Positions 17,312 to 26,189 of a stretch of 64,000 nt of DNA are shown piece after piece. Made by a program: the position numbers and the translations under genes. Below the pieces are notes generated by a model. It made no database searches and was not told where the DNA came from. It saw only the letters and a program-made list of their open reading frames with translations. The DNA comes from Clostridia bacterium (GTDB lineage Bacteria > Bacillota_A > Clostridia > Christensenellales > Aristaeellaceae). The stretch covers positions 19,494 through 83,493 of the forward strand of contig JAFRMB010000033.1 of NCBI GenBank assembly GCA_017430945.1. Direction: 5' to 3'. The first letter of the stretch is position 1, and the number at the start of each line of letters is the position of its first letter.

Positions 17312-19342
17312 ATGCGCAAATGGATGACTCTGCTGCTGTGCGTGCTTTTGGCGATGGCTCTCATAGCCGCGGTGCTGCCGTCCGCCATTGCGGAAAACGG
17401 AAAGATCCTGGATGGCCGCTGGTTGTGCTCTGACATCGCGGGAAATGTGACGGAGGATACTCCCGCGGAATTGAAGGATGACTTTGGGCTGTACGTCAAC
17501 AAGCCGTGGATCCTCCAGGCCAGGTTCGCTTCAGGCGTGCCCACCGTTTCGAACCATACGGAGATACAGTTTGAAGTGATGGACCGCCTGTTCGCCCTGA
17601 TGAAGGACGGATCCCTCGCCGGGCATGACGCGGAGCTGGTGCACAAGCTGTATGCCCTGACGGCGGACTGGGATCAACGCAACGCCCAGGGCGTTTCCCC
17701 GGCGCTGCCCTATATGCAGGCGATCGCCGAGATCGACAGTCTGGACACGCTGATGCAATACCTGTGTTCCGCGGATCGCCTGACGAGCCTTGTTCCGTTC
17801 AATGCACATGTAATGCCAAACGGGACGGACCCTGCCGTTTACGTCGTTTACGTTGAACCCTCGCAGCTGATGCTGGATGACCCGGAGGAATATGTCGAGC
17901 GTACGGAGTATGGCCAGGCGGAATACGACCGCATACGGCAGATCGCCGGGTACGTGCTGGCGCGCCTGGACCACTCAGAGTCCGAGATCGACTTAATGCT
18001 TGACAATGCCATCGCCTTTGAAGGGATGCTGGCGTCGTGTTGTACAGATGACAGCGAAGACGTGGCCGAGGGCGAATACACGCCGGAAGCGCTTGCTGAG
18101 CTGGCGGGTCCCTTTCCGATCCTGGATATGCTCAAGGCCATCGACATGTACAGCGAAGAGGACTTTTACGTCGTCGATCCGGATTATTTCACGGCCTTTC
18201 AGACGGTCTTTACCGAAGAAAATGTGCCCCTCGTCCGGGATTGGCTTGCGATCGATGCCGCGATGTACATGATAGATCTACTGGATGAGGAGGCGGCCAT
18301 GCGGCAGATGGCTGTCAACGTCTCCACGATGGGCGGCGGTGAAACCAACCCTGATCTAAGCGTTTATGCCGTCATGACCAGATTGCTGCCCGTGCCCCTG
18401 GACAATCTTTACATTCAGGCCTACTGCACGCAGCAGCAGCGACAGAACATCATTGATATCGTCGATGAGATCCTGGCAGCCTATCGCGCCATGCTCGGAT
18501 CGGAGGACTGGCTGAGTGAACAGACCCGCGCCGCGGCCATCGAAAAGCTGGACGCCCTGCGCGTGCACGCGGTATATCCTGAAGTGTTGGGAGACTGGTC
18601 GGCGCTCGACTTCGCGGGACCGGAGGATGGCGGCAGCCTGTTGGAGGCAGCCCGCACGATCGATCGATATTTGCAAACGCTGATGATCTCAAAGGTCGGT
18701 ACCGTTATGGAAAAGGCCGCCTGGGATCAACTCGCTATGACCTCCTACACGGTCAATGGGCTATACAAACCTTCCGAGAACGACATCACCATCACAGCAG
18801 GCATCCTGGGCGGCGAATACTACAATGAGAATATGAGCTACGAACAGATGCTGGGCGGCATCGGTATGATCATCGGCCATGAGATCACCCATGCCTTCGA
18901 CATCATAGGCGCGAGGTATGACAAGAACGGCGCATTGGCCAACTGGTGGACCGATGAGGATCACGCGGCCTTCGAGGCGCGCGCCGGGAAGCTGGCGGAT
19001 TGGTACGATGGTTTCATCCCCTGTGAGGGCGTGCAGTATTCCGGACGGCGGGTACAGAGGGAGGCCATTCCCGACCTGGGCAGCATGAAGTGCATGCTCA
19101 GCATCGCCGCGCAGAAGGATGATTTCGATTATGACGCTTTTTTCCGCCAATGGGCCAGGGCGCTGCGCGAACAAAGCTCGCCGGAAATGATCAGGGAAAA
19201 CGCGCTCTATGATTCGCACCCGCTGAACTACATGCGCATAAACGCCACGCTGGCGCAGTTTGAAGCGTTTGTCGATCTCTACGGGATCAAAGAAGGCGAC
19301 GGCATGTACATCGCGCCGGAAGACAGGCTGGAGATATGGTGA
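17312..19342 (+). CDS. Secreted M13-family zinc metallopeptidase (neprilysin/PepO type)
   Basis: Several start codons are possible; ATG 17312 has GGAAGGG at nine bases and begins a good signal peptide (MRKWMTLLLCVLLAMALIAA). The product of 676 residues has normal length for the family. The zinc site IIGHEITHAFD (HExxH) is followed by the third-ligand segment EAIPDLGSMK (ExxxD), and the C-terminus has the typical SHPLNYMRINATLAQFEAF. The family cuts oligopeptides. With a cleavable signal peptide it probably supplies amino acids from peptides or processes surface peptides. An IS relic follows. Confidence 0.93.
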   Translation: MRKWMTLLLCVLLAMALIAAVLPSAIAENGKILDGRWLCSDIAGNVTEDTPAELKDDFGLYVNKPWILQARFASGVPTVSNHTEIQFEVMDRLFALMKDGSLAGHDAELVHKLYALTADWDQRNAQGVSPALPYMQAIAEIDSLDTLMQYLCSADRLTSLVPFNAHVMPNGTDPAVYVVYVEPSQLMLDDPEEYVERTEYGQAEYDRIRQIAGYVLARLDHSESEIDLMLDNAIAFEGMLASCCTDDSEDVAEGEYTPEALAELAGPFPILDMLKAIDMYSEEDFYVVDPDYFTAFQTVFTEENVPLVRDWLAIDAAMYMIDLLDEEAAMRQMAVNVSTMGGGETNPDLSVYAVMTRLLPVPLDNLYIQAYCTQQQRQNIIDIVDEILAAYRAMLGSEDWLSEQTRAAAIEKLDALRVHAVYPEVLGDWSALDFAGPEDGGSLLEAARTIDRYLQTLMISKVGTVMEKAAWDQLAMTSYTVNGLYKPSENDITITAGILGGEYYNENMSYEQMLGGIGMIIGHEITHAFDIIGARYDKNGALANWWTDEDHAAFEARAGKLADWYDGFIPCEGVQYSGRRVQREAIPDLGSMKCMLSIAAQKDDFDYDAFFRQWARALREQSSPEMIRENALYDSHPLNYMRINATLAQFEAFVDLYGIKEGDGMYIAPEDRLEIW

Positions 19343-19513
19343 TGCTTTCGCCGTCCTCCTCCCGGATCCTGCGTTGGATCGATGCCTGTTGCGCCACGGA
19401 ACGCTTTGTATTCCGCTTGCTTTCCGAATAACCCCGGATCCTCTTCTCTGCCGGGGCGCAGGACGTCCCGCCGGACCCTGCGATCGCAGGTGTGTATACA
19501 GCCTTCGCCGGGC

Positions 19514-19670
19514 GCTGGGGCCGCAGACCATCAAGGAAAAGTACCGGTTTTCCAACGGCATGACGTTCGCGCGCATAGCGATGGATCCGTACCTGCAGTA
19601 CTTCATCGGGCTAACGGGATCCAAACAGACAGCGCCATTTGATCCAGGCACGCTCGTCACTCTCCCAAAC
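19514..19670 (+). pseudogene. IS1182/IS5-type transposase N-terminal relic (DUF772)
   Basis: One frame reads LGPQTIKEKYRFSN and then DPYLQYFIGL...PFDPGTLV. This fits the conserved start of IS1182-like transposases (IIKEKLGLSDEE...NPYLQYFIG...PFDPS). No catalytic part follows, so the copy is dead. Confidence 0.6.
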
Positions 19671-19681
19671 CAAATATGCTT

Positions 19682-19716
19682 CCCTGTCGAAGAGATATCG
19701 GCAGGGGCCCTTTTTT
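19682..19716 (+). terminator. Intrinsic terminator
   Basis: CCCTGTCGA (19682-19690) pairs with TCGGCAGGG (19697-19705) with one wobble, followed by GCCC and six T (19711-19716). It probably ends transcription from the M13 peptidase or from the lost IS. Confidence 0.55.
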
Positions 19717-19761
19717 GCCGGTGTGGACAGGGGGATCTGCGCGAACCGGCCGGTATCTTTC

Positions 19762-19960
19762 TTATCCGAACGCCACGATAACTCTATCGCACGACTGGAT
19801 AACCCCTTGCGTCGGTCCTATTGACGTATTGGAGCGAATGGAACACCGCAAACAAGGCTTCCCTGCGACCGTGCACCTCACAGGAAAGCCCAACACCTTC
19901 CGACTGAGGCGACAGATGGATAGCCTCCGGCGCGAAGTGCCCGGATCGCTTCCCCGGTGG
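19762..19960 (+). repeat. Dispersed repeat family G, copy A
   Basis: The block starts TTATCCGAACGCCACGATAA and is clearly homologous to 40551-40745 along its whole length, including AACAAGGCTTCCC, CCTCACAGG(A/G)AAGCC and GGCGACAG. A truncated third copy is at 63311-63372. GGCTTCCC and GGGAAGCC can form a hairpin in copy B. No protein family was recognised. Confidence 0.75.
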
Positions 19961-20306
19961 GGATGGCGAGACGACAGATATGAGACTTGAAATCATCGCG
20001 CTTCTTTTTGAAGACGGAGAACCTGCTGAGCATTTCAAGGTTATGGGATGTATTCTCTGGTGCCATACCGCATCGCTTTTCAGTGGAGAAATCGCGATGT
20101 TCGGGATCCGGCGTCTTTCCCTCCCATGCTCCGATATAAGATGAAGGGTCACGTCCAGGTGATGGGGTACAAAAGCCGTGACGGACTGTGTCGATATCAG
20201 GATACAGGACCATCCATCACAGAAGGCGCACAGGAAAGGGCCGAAGTCGAACACAAGAACGCAGTGTTCGTGTACGGTAAGATGGTGATGAAAAAGATAG
20301 GATCGA
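19961..20306. other. Intergenic region without a recognised gene
   Basis: Frames on both strands are open for up to about 110 codons, but none has a ribosome site and a recognisable domain. It may be decayed IS sequence next to the repeat at 19762-19960. Confidence 0.35.
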
Positions 20307-20336
20307 GTTAATTGCAAATTAACATTACTATGGTAA
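20307..20336 (+). promoter_or_regulatory. Promoter region and operator-like palindrome of the pot-frl operon
   Basis: GTTAATT-GCA-AATTAAC (20307-20323) is a perfect inverted repeat with 7-base arms. It overlaps a possible -35 (TTGCAA, 20312-20317), with TATGGT/TAAACT just downstream as -10 candidates. A repressor bound here would block the operon. No regulator gene is adjacent, so the factor is unknown. Confidence 0.5.
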
Positions 20337-20424
20337 ACTGTTAAAACGAATATAGGGAGCCTTCTTCGAGGCTGCCATGATTCAACCGCGCTCGTGCGTC
20401 ACTAATATACGAGGAGTGGCATTT

Positions 20425-21495
20425 ATGCCTGATGCGATCGTATCCCTGCAACATGTGAACAAGTGGTACGGGGAAAACCATGTTGTCAAAGATCTGAACC
20501 TTGATATCCTTGAGGGGGAGTTTCTGACGCTGCTCGGCCCGTCCGGCTGCGGAAAAACCACGACACTGCGCATGATCGCGGGCTTTGAGGACGCCTCCTC
20601 CGGCACGATCACGGTACAGGGAGAGCGTGTTGAAGAGAAGGAGCCCTATCAGCGCGACGTCAATACGGTTTTTCAGAACTACTCGCTGTTCCCACATTTG
20701 ACGGTCTACGATAACGTCGCCTACGGTCCATCCATAAAAAAGGTCCCGAAGGCAGATATCCGAAAGCGCGTAACGGATATGCTTCATCTGGTGCAGATGG
20801 ACGGTTACGAAAAGCGCAAACCCGACGCACTCTCCTGCGGTCAGAAGCAGCGCGTGGCCATCGCACGCGCACTGATCAACAACCCTCGTGTACTGTTGCT
20901 GGACGAGCCGCTGGGCGCATTGGATCTGAAGCTTCGCAAGCAGATGCAGATCGAGCTCAAGCGCCTTCAGAAGAAGCTCGGCATCACCTTCGTATATGTA
21001 ACGCACGATCAGGAGGAGGCCATGACCATGTCCGACCGCATCGCGGTCATGCGGAACGGCGTCATCCTGCAGATCGGTGCGCCCATGGAGATTTACGACA
21101 GGCCGAACTGTCGCTTCGTGGCGGATTTCATCGGTGAATCGAATGTGCTCTCAGGTACGGTGCGTCGCGTGAGCGACATGCTTATATCGGTGGAAACCCC
21201 TGACGGGATGGTCCTCACCTATGGGAACGGTTTCCATGAAGGAGAAAAGATCTATATCTCTATCAGACCGGAGCACCTTTTGATCGACGAAAAGCCACAT
21301 GAAGGTTTTGCCCTTCGGGCGCGGATCAAGGATTTCATTTACATGGGTACTGTCGTTAAGACGAGCCTCGACTTGTCGACGGGGCAGGAACTCAAGCTAT
21401 CACGCTTTGAGGCGGATCCGAGCCTTCACGAGGGCGACGAACGCTTCGTCTATTGGGAACCAGAGAGATCCGTCCCGATCCACGGGGAGGAGTGA
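20425..21495 (+). CDS. potA: ABC transporter ATPase, polyamine (PotA) type, in the fructoselysine operon
   Basis: The start ATG at 20425 has GAGGAG upstream. The 356-residue protein is a PotA-type ATPase with Walker A GPSGCGKTTT (38-47), Q-loop near 84, Walker B LLLDEP (157-162), the H-loop YVTHDQEEAM, and a C-terminal TOBE domain. The signature motif reads LSCGQ (136-140) rather than LSGGQ, a one-base change (GGC to TGC type). It energises the permeases of the two next genes. Although the sequence type is spermidine/putrescine, its operon with frlBCD suggests that the cargo is fructoselysine or a similar Amadori amine. The gene symbol reflects family, not proven cargo. Confidence 0.9.
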   Translation: MPDAIVSLQHVNKWYGENHVVKDLNLDILEGEFLTLLGPSGCGKTTTLRMIAGFEDASSGTITVQGERVEEKEPYQRDVNTVFQNYSLFPHLTVYDNVAYGPSIKKVPKADIRKRVTDMLHLVQMDGYEKRKPDALSCGQKQRVAIARALINNPRVLLLDEPLGALDLKLRKQMQIELKRLQKKLGITFVYVTHDQEEAMTMSDRIAVMRNGVILQIGAPMEIYDRPNCRFVADFIGESNVLSGTVRRVSDMLISVETPDGMVLTYGNGFHEGEKIYISIRPEHLLIDEKPHEGFALRARIKDFIYMGTVVKTSLDLSTGQELKLSRFEADPSLHEGDERFVYWEPERSVPIHGEE

Positions 21496-21500
21496 AGGAC

Positions 21501-22376
21501 ATGAGCAACGTATCATCTGCAAAAAAGAGACACAGCAGACTGCCGGTGATCGCACAGGCAGGGCCGGTATCGCTCTGGATGATCCTGTTTGTGACGGTCC
21601 CCATGCTCTTTATCATTTTCATCAGCTTTATGACGCGCAGCAATTTCGGCGGCGTGGAGTATACGCCGACGCTCACTTCGTATGAGACACTGGCGGATGT
21701 GATCTATCTCAACGTCATTTTGAAGAGTTTGCGCGTGGCACTGGTGACGACGGTGGTATGCCTGATCCTGGGCTATCCATTCGCCTATTACATCGCGCGA
21801 AAACCCGCAGATGTGGCCGCCAGGCTCATCATGCTGCTTATGATCCCGCTTTGGACGAACTCTCTGATGCGCCTGAACGCCTGGATGCTGCTGTTTCAGA
21901 CCAACGGACCCGTCAACAAGGCGCTGCTCGGGCTCGGGCTCGTTGAAAAGCCTGTGACATTTCTCTATACCGATGGCCTGGTACTGCTTGGCCTGATCAC
22001 TAACTTCCTGCCCTTCGCGGTATTGCCGATGTATTCCTCCATCGAAAAACTGCAAACCTCGATGCTGGAGGCTTCCGCAGATCTCGGAGCAAAGCCCTCT
22101 GTTACCTTTCTGCGGGTGACACTGCCACTCACCTTTCCGGGCATCTTCTCAGCCATCATACTGACCTTCATCCCTGCGCTCGGCACCTATACCATCACGG
22201 ACATGCTCGGCGGCGGCAAGGTCCTGTATATTGGCAACATCATTAAAAACCAGTTCGGGACCATACGCAACTGGCCCCTCGGCGCGGCGTTGAGTGTGCT
22301 TCTGCTTTTGGTGACAGCGTTACTGATCTTCGTCTATTCCCGGTTCGCGAAGATCGAGGATATGGAGGTGCTGTGA
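21501..22376 (+). CDS. potB: ABC transporter permease, PotB type
   Basis: The 291-residue protein starts at ATG 21501 (GGAGG site within the end of potA) and has six probable membrane helices with the EAA loop (MLEASADLGAKPSVTFLRVT) that contacts the ATPase. Five bases separate it from potA. It forms the membrane channel with the following PotC-type protein. Family membership is PotB/HisM-type binding-protein-dependent transport. Confidence 0.92.
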   Translation: MSNVSSAKKRHSRLPVIAQAGPVSLWMILFVTVPMLFIIFISFMTRSNFGGVEYTPTLTSYETLADVIYLNVILKSLRVALVTTVVCLILGYPFAYYIARKPADVAARLIMLLMIPLWTNSLMRLNAWMLLFQTNGPVNKALLGLGLVEKPVTFLYTDGLVLLGLITNFLPFAVLPMYSSIEKLQTSMLEASADLGAKPSVTFLRVTLPLTFPGIFSAIILTFIPALGTYTITDMLGGGKVLYIGNIIKNQFGTIRNWPLGAALSVLLLLVTALLIFVYSRFAKIEDMEVL

Positions 22377-22377
22377 A

Positions 22378-23256
22378 ATGAAGCAGAGCTCCAACCGCAA
22401 GCTGCGGCGGCAGAAGCGCAGTCGTTTTTTCGGCGCGTTCTATGCGTCGATCATCTACGCGCTTTTTTACATCCCGGTACTCGTTATGATCCAGTTCTCC
22501 TTCAACGATGCCAAGCGCAACTACTCCTGGGAGGGCTTTACGACCATGTGGTACGGCAAGCTTTTCTCCTTCCGCAACCACGATCTCTGGGATGCGCTGG
22601 CATACTCGCTCATCATCGCCGTCATCGCAACAGTCATCAGCGTGGTGATCGGGGTACTCGGCGGCATTGGGCTCAAGAAGTTTGCGTTCCGGGGCAAAAA
22701 GTTCATCAACCTCATGCTCTATGTGCCCATCGTCGTTCCGGAGATCGTGCTCGCCGTGTCCATGCTCATCATCTTTATGATCATCGGCGTCAGGCTCGGC
22801 ATGGGGACCATAGTGATCGGCCATTGCACATTCTGTATACCATATGCGGTAGTGACCATAAAGGGTCGCATCAGCGGAGACAATGAGACGCTTCAGGAGG
22901 CTTCCATGGATCTCGGTGCGAACCGGGTGCAGACCTTCTGGCGCGTCACGATCCCGAGCATCATGCCAGGCATCCTCTCGGCGGCTTTTCTGAGCTTCAC
23001 CCTGTCCATCGACGACGTGATCATGTCCAACATGCTCGCCAGCGCCCGTCAATCCACGCTCCCGGTGCTGATCCTCTCGGTCAACCGTACCGGCGTCACC
23101 CCGGATATCAACGCCCTGACTACGATCATGGTGTTGATCATGGTTGCGGGGATGCTGCTGTTGAGTGTCGTGCAGCGGGCTCGAGCAAAGAAAACGGCCC
23201 GGGAGATCGCAGAAATGGAAAAAAGGATTTCCTCCATGCACAGCATGGTCGAATAA
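22378..23256 (+). CDS. potC: ABC transporter permease, PotC type
   Basis: The 292-residue membrane protein starts one base after the potB stop. It has six helices and the EAA loop (LQEASMDLGANRVQTFWRVT). Residues such as SFTLSIDDVIMS near the C-terminus are typical of PotC. It pairs with the preceding permease. Confidence 0.92.
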   Translation: MKQSSNRKLRRQKRSRFFGAFYASIIYALFYIPVLVMIQFSFNDAKRNYSWEGFTTMWYGKLFSFRNHDLWDALAYSLIIAVIATVISVVIGVLGGIGLKKFAFRGKKFINLMLYVPIVVPEIVLAVSMLIIFMIIGVRLGMGTIVIGHCTFCIPYAVVTIKGRISGDNETLQEASMDLGANRVQTFWRVTIPSIMPGILSAAFLSFTLSIDDVIMSNMLASARQSTLPVLILSVNRTGVTPDINALTTIMVLIMVAGMLLLSVVQRARAKKTAREIAEMEKRISSMHSMVE

Positions 23257-23287
23257 TAACCCCTACATAACAGAAGGAGGAACTCAC

Positions 23288-24313
23288 ATGAAAAGGACAC
23301 TGTCTATCGTGGTCGCGCTTGTCATGCTTCTGACCCTCACCCCCGCCTTCGCAGCCCAAGAGGAGATCAACATCTTCATGTGGAGCGATTACATCTCTGA
23401 CGATCTGATCGCGAACTTTGAGGATGAATACGATGTGCGCGTGAATCTCAGCTACATGAGCGACAATGCAGACTCCATTACCAAGCTCACCGCCGGCGCC
23501 GGCAGCGAGTACGACCTGATCATGACCTGCGACGCCTACATGGAATCCCTGATCGCGGGTGACTATCTTGAGAAGCTGGATCTGTCGCAGATCCCCAATT
23601 CCGAGAACATCAACCGGGCTTACTGGTCCGAACAGAACCAGGACTATTGCGTGCCCTACCTGATGAACTACATTTATGTGGTGTATGACACCGAACGCTG
23701 CCCCATCGAGATCACATGCTACAACGACCTGATCCGTCCTGAAATGAAGGGCCAGATCGGCTCCGTCGACGGCGCACGCAATCTTTTCCCCATCGCGCTG
23801 ATCGCCCTGGGCTACGATCCCAACTCTCGCGATGAGAATGAGATCAAGGAAGCCTATGAATGGCTCGTGAAGTACAACGAGAACGTCGTCGCCTACGGTT
23901 CCACCGAGACCAATATGGTCAGCGGCACCATCTCCTGCATGTTCACCTACGACGGCAACACTGCCGAAGCCATGGCTCAGCTCGGCGAGAACAATACACT
24001 CACCGTCGCGCCCTTCACCTCCGACCCTGTACAGCTCGGCTTTGACCTTTACGTCATTCCCAAGGGTGCACAGCACATCGATCTCGCCTATAAGTTCCTT
24101 AACTACATCTGCGATCCCGAGGTCATGGCCGCGAACCTGGTGGACAACCCCTACTCGTGCCCGAATGACGCAGCTGTGGCGTTGGCCTCCGAGGAATACC
24201 GTAACGGTCCGGCCTTTGACTTTGACTACAAGACCAACATTTTCTTCCAGGAAGACGTTGGCGACGCCATCACGATCTACGACCAGTACTATCAGATGCT
24301 GAAGGTGGGCTGA
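23288..24313 (+). CDS. potD: ABC transporter substrate-binding protein, PotD type
   Basis: The start ATG 23288 has AGGAGG upstream and opens a signal peptide (MKRTLSIVVALVMLLTLTPA). The 341-residue protein is a PotD/PotF-type periplasmic-type binding protein: INIFMWSDYISDDLIANFED at the N-terminus and TAGAGSEYDLIMTCDAYMES further on. It ends in A-F-A before the mature part and has no lipobox Cys, so anchoring is unclear for a Gram-positive cell. The aromatic/acidic pocket of PotD binds a diamine; fructoselysine also carries two amino groups. It is directly followed by frlB. Confidence 0.88.
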   Translation: MKRTLSIVVALVMLLTLTPAFAAQEEINIFMWSDYISDDLIANFEDEYDVRVNLSYMSDNADSITKLTAGAGSEYDLIMTCDAYMESLIAGDYLEKLDLSQIPNSENINRAYWSEQNQDYCVPYLMNYIYVVYDTERCPIEITCYNDLIRPEMKGQIGSVDGARNLFPIALIALGYDPNSRDENEIKEAYEWLVKYNENVVAYGSTETNMVSGTISCMFTYDGNTAEAMAQLGENNTLTVAPFTSDPVQLGFDLYVIPKGAQHIDLAYKFLNYICDPEVMAANLVDNPYSCPNDAAVALASEEYRNGPAFDFDYKTNIFFQEDVGDAITIYDQYYQMLKVG

Positions 24314-24316
24314 GTT

Positions 24317-25312
24317 TTGCTGAAGTTTGACGAACAGGAACAAATCGCAAGTGTACGCGGTGCACTTGCCCTGCGCCCGCAGATCGAAGAGATCGTAGAC
24401 GCAGCGTGGGACGCGGGCGTCAAAAACCTGTGCTGGCTGGGCATCGGCGGAACCTGGGCTTCGGCCATGCAGGCTGTCTGCCACATGAAAGAGCGCTCCG
24501 CACTCGAGGTTTTCTCGATCAACGCAGCGGAGTATCTCACGACGGGTGACCGACGCATCGGTAAAGGGACGTTCCTGGTCTTTTCTTCCGTCACGGGTAC
24601 GACCTCCGAGATCGTACAAGCCGTGGAGAAGGCGAAGGTGGCAGGCGCGAAGGTGCTCGGCTTTGTGGACACGGAGGGAACGCTGCTCGCCAAGGCTGCG
24701 GATATCTGCATCCATTATCCGAAGAATGAGCAACTCAAATTCTTCATGGTGGCAGATCGCTTTCTGTGCCGCGAAGGCGTGTTGGCGGAGTATGAAGCCA
24801 TGTATGCTCAATTTGACCGCGCATTGCCCGAAGCATTAGCCGGGGTCGAAAAAGCGGCGGACGCCTTCGGCGCAGCCTTTGCCGAGAGGCATATGAACGA
24901 TAAGCTGCACTATTTCGTCGGCGCCGGCGCACTCTACGGTTCCACTTACTCCTACGCGATGTGCTATTGGGAAGAAATGCACTGGATGCGCACCAAGTCC
25001 ATCCATGCGGCGGAGTTCTTCCATGGTATGCTTGAGATCGTGGACGAGGACACGCCCGTGACCGTCTTTGTAGGTGAGGATTCCCAGCGCACGCTTTCGG
25101 AGCGTGTGGTGCGCTTCCTCAAGAAAGTGAACAGGAACTTCACTGTCATCGATTCTCGCGATTATGCCCTGCCCGGCATTGACGATGTTTATCGTTATGG
25201 CGTCAGCCATCTGGTGACGCACGCCGTGACCAACCGCATCGACGCTCATCTCGAGGCTCTGAGCGGTCACGACATGGAGATCCGGCGGTATTACCGCAAG
25301 GTGGAATACTGA
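24317..25312 (+). CDS. frlB: Fructoselysine-6-phosphate deglycase (SIS domain)
   Basis: The 331-residue protein starts at TTG, three bases after the potD stop. It has two SIS (sugar isomerase) domains and lines up with E. coli FrlB, above all in the C-terminal half: the ESGEFRHGPLEIVEPG region of FrlB corresponds to HAAEFFHGMLEIVDED here, and both end RRYY..VEY. FrlB splits fructoselysine 6-phosphate into glucose 6-phosphate and lysine. The gene is followed by frlC and frlD equivalents, which makes the assignment strong compared with GlmS-type or AgaS-type isomerases. Confidence 0.9.
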   Translation: MLKFDEQEQIASVRGALALRPQIEEIVDAAWDAGVKNLCWLGIGGTWASAMQAVCHMKERSALEVFSINAAEYLTTGDRRIGKGTFLVFSSVTGTTSEIVQAVEKAKVAGAKVLGFVDTEGTLLAKAADICIHYPKNEQLKFFMVADRFLCREGVLAEYEAMYAQFDRALPEALAGVEKAADAFGAAFAERHMNDKLHYFVGAGALYGSTYSYAMCYWEEMHWMRTKSIHAAEFFHGMLEIVDEDTPVTVFVGEDSQRTLSERVVRFLKKVNRNFTVIDSRDYALPGIDDVYRYGVSHLVTHAVTNRIDAHLEALSGHDMEIRRYYRKVEY

Positions 25313-25317
25313 TCCAA

Positions 25318-25340
25318 AGGGGAGGCTTGTAGCCTCCCCT
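25318..25340 (+). other. Perfect hairpin between frlB and frlC
   Basis: AGGGGAGGCT (25318-25327) pairs perfectly with AGCCTCCCCT (25331-25340) over a 3-base loop. The left arm contains an AGGGGAGG ribosome-site-like word, and there is no other ribosome site near the frlC start at 25353. No U-tract follows, so it is not a classical terminator. A role in mRNA processing or in frlC translation is possible. Confidence 0.65.
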
Positions 25341-25352
25341 GAATTGACCGTC

Positions 25353-26189
25353 ATGAGATTTGGATTGTTTACTTTGCCCTACCAGCGACTGAAGCTGGAA
25401 AGGGCCTTCATGGACGCCCGGGCCTTTGGCTATGATTATATCGAGCTGTGGGGCGGCCGTCCACATGCTTATGCGCCCGACTTGCTCGCGGGAGAGCTTC
25501 GAAGTGTTCTGGATCTGTCGGAGCGCTACGACATGCCGGTGGAGATCTTTACGCCGGAACACAATGCCTATCCCTATAATTACATGCTCGGAAGCGAACG
25601 ACAGTGGAAAGACGCAATAGACTATCTTTCCGCTTCGCTGCGATGCGGGAAGGCGCTCGGAGCAGCGTATACCCTCATATCGATCGGGCACAGCGGCTTT
25701 GTCCCCGAAGCGGAGCGGAAATCGCGGTTGCGTCAGAGTTTGTTATCGCTTGCAGAGCAAGCCGAGCGTCTGGATCATGATATTGTTTTGGAGATGCTGA
25801 CCCCTTATGAGACCGACCACTGTACCCACGCGCAGGATCTAAAGGCGTTGCTGGATGAGATCGGTTCCGAGCACCTGTTTGGAATGTGCGATGTGGTGGT
25901 GCCGTTTGTACAGGGCGAGGATGCGGCGGATTACGTACGGTTGCTGGGTGAGCTCATGGTTCACCTGCATTTGGCAGACAGTGACGGCATAAGCGACACG
26001 CACCTTATGCCGGGCGATGGAAGCATAGACTTTCCTGCGCTGCTCCGCTCGCTGCGTGCGTGTGGCTATGACGGACGTGCGACGCTGGAGCTGGTGACGC
26101 ATTACATTGATACGCCTTCGGAAGCTGCTCGTGAAGCATTGGAGAGAATACGGAGGATGGATTATGAAAATTGCCTGTCTGGGCGATAA
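25353..26189 (+). CDS. frlC: Fructoselysine 3-epimerase-like TIM-barrel protein
   Basis: Start ATG 25353 matches the start of E. coli FrlC (MKTGMFTCGHQRL against MRFGLFTLPYQRL here). The 278-residue product is a xylose-isomerase-like TIM barrel. It shares IE(L/I)WGGRPHA(Y/F)APDL, YTLIS, LTPYE and SDG.SDTH..PG.G with FrlC. FrlC interconverts fructoselysine and its C3 epimer psicoselysine. The upstream hairpin may influence translation. The 3-prime end overlaps frlD by 26 bases. Confidence 0.88.
   Translation: MRFGLFTLPYQRLKLERAFMDARAFGYDYIELWGGRPHAYAPDLLAGELRSVLDLSERYDMPVEIFTPEHNAYPYNYMLGSERQWKDAIDYLSASLRCGKALGAAYTLISIGHSGFVPEAERKSRLRQSLLSLAEQAERLDHDIVLEMLTPYETDHCTHAQDLKALLDEIGSEHLFGMCDVVVPFVQGEDAADYVRLLGELMVHLHLADSDGISDTHLMPGDGSIDFPALLRSLRACGYDGRATLELVTHYIDTPSEAAREALERIRRMDYENCLSGR

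Noticed and set aside
20425..24313. Plain spermidine/putrescine uptake operon
   Set aside because: The transporter is fused in operon with frlBCD, so polyamine uptake is only the family label.
23138..24811. 557-codon minus-strand frame opposite potD and frlB
   Set aside because: Same reasoning; both sense genes are well supported and the frame has no start signal.
24317..25312. Glucosamine-type or AgaS-type SIS isomerase
   Set aside because: The C-terminal HGMLEIV and RRYY..VEY segments, the length and the frlC/frlD neighbours point to FrlB.
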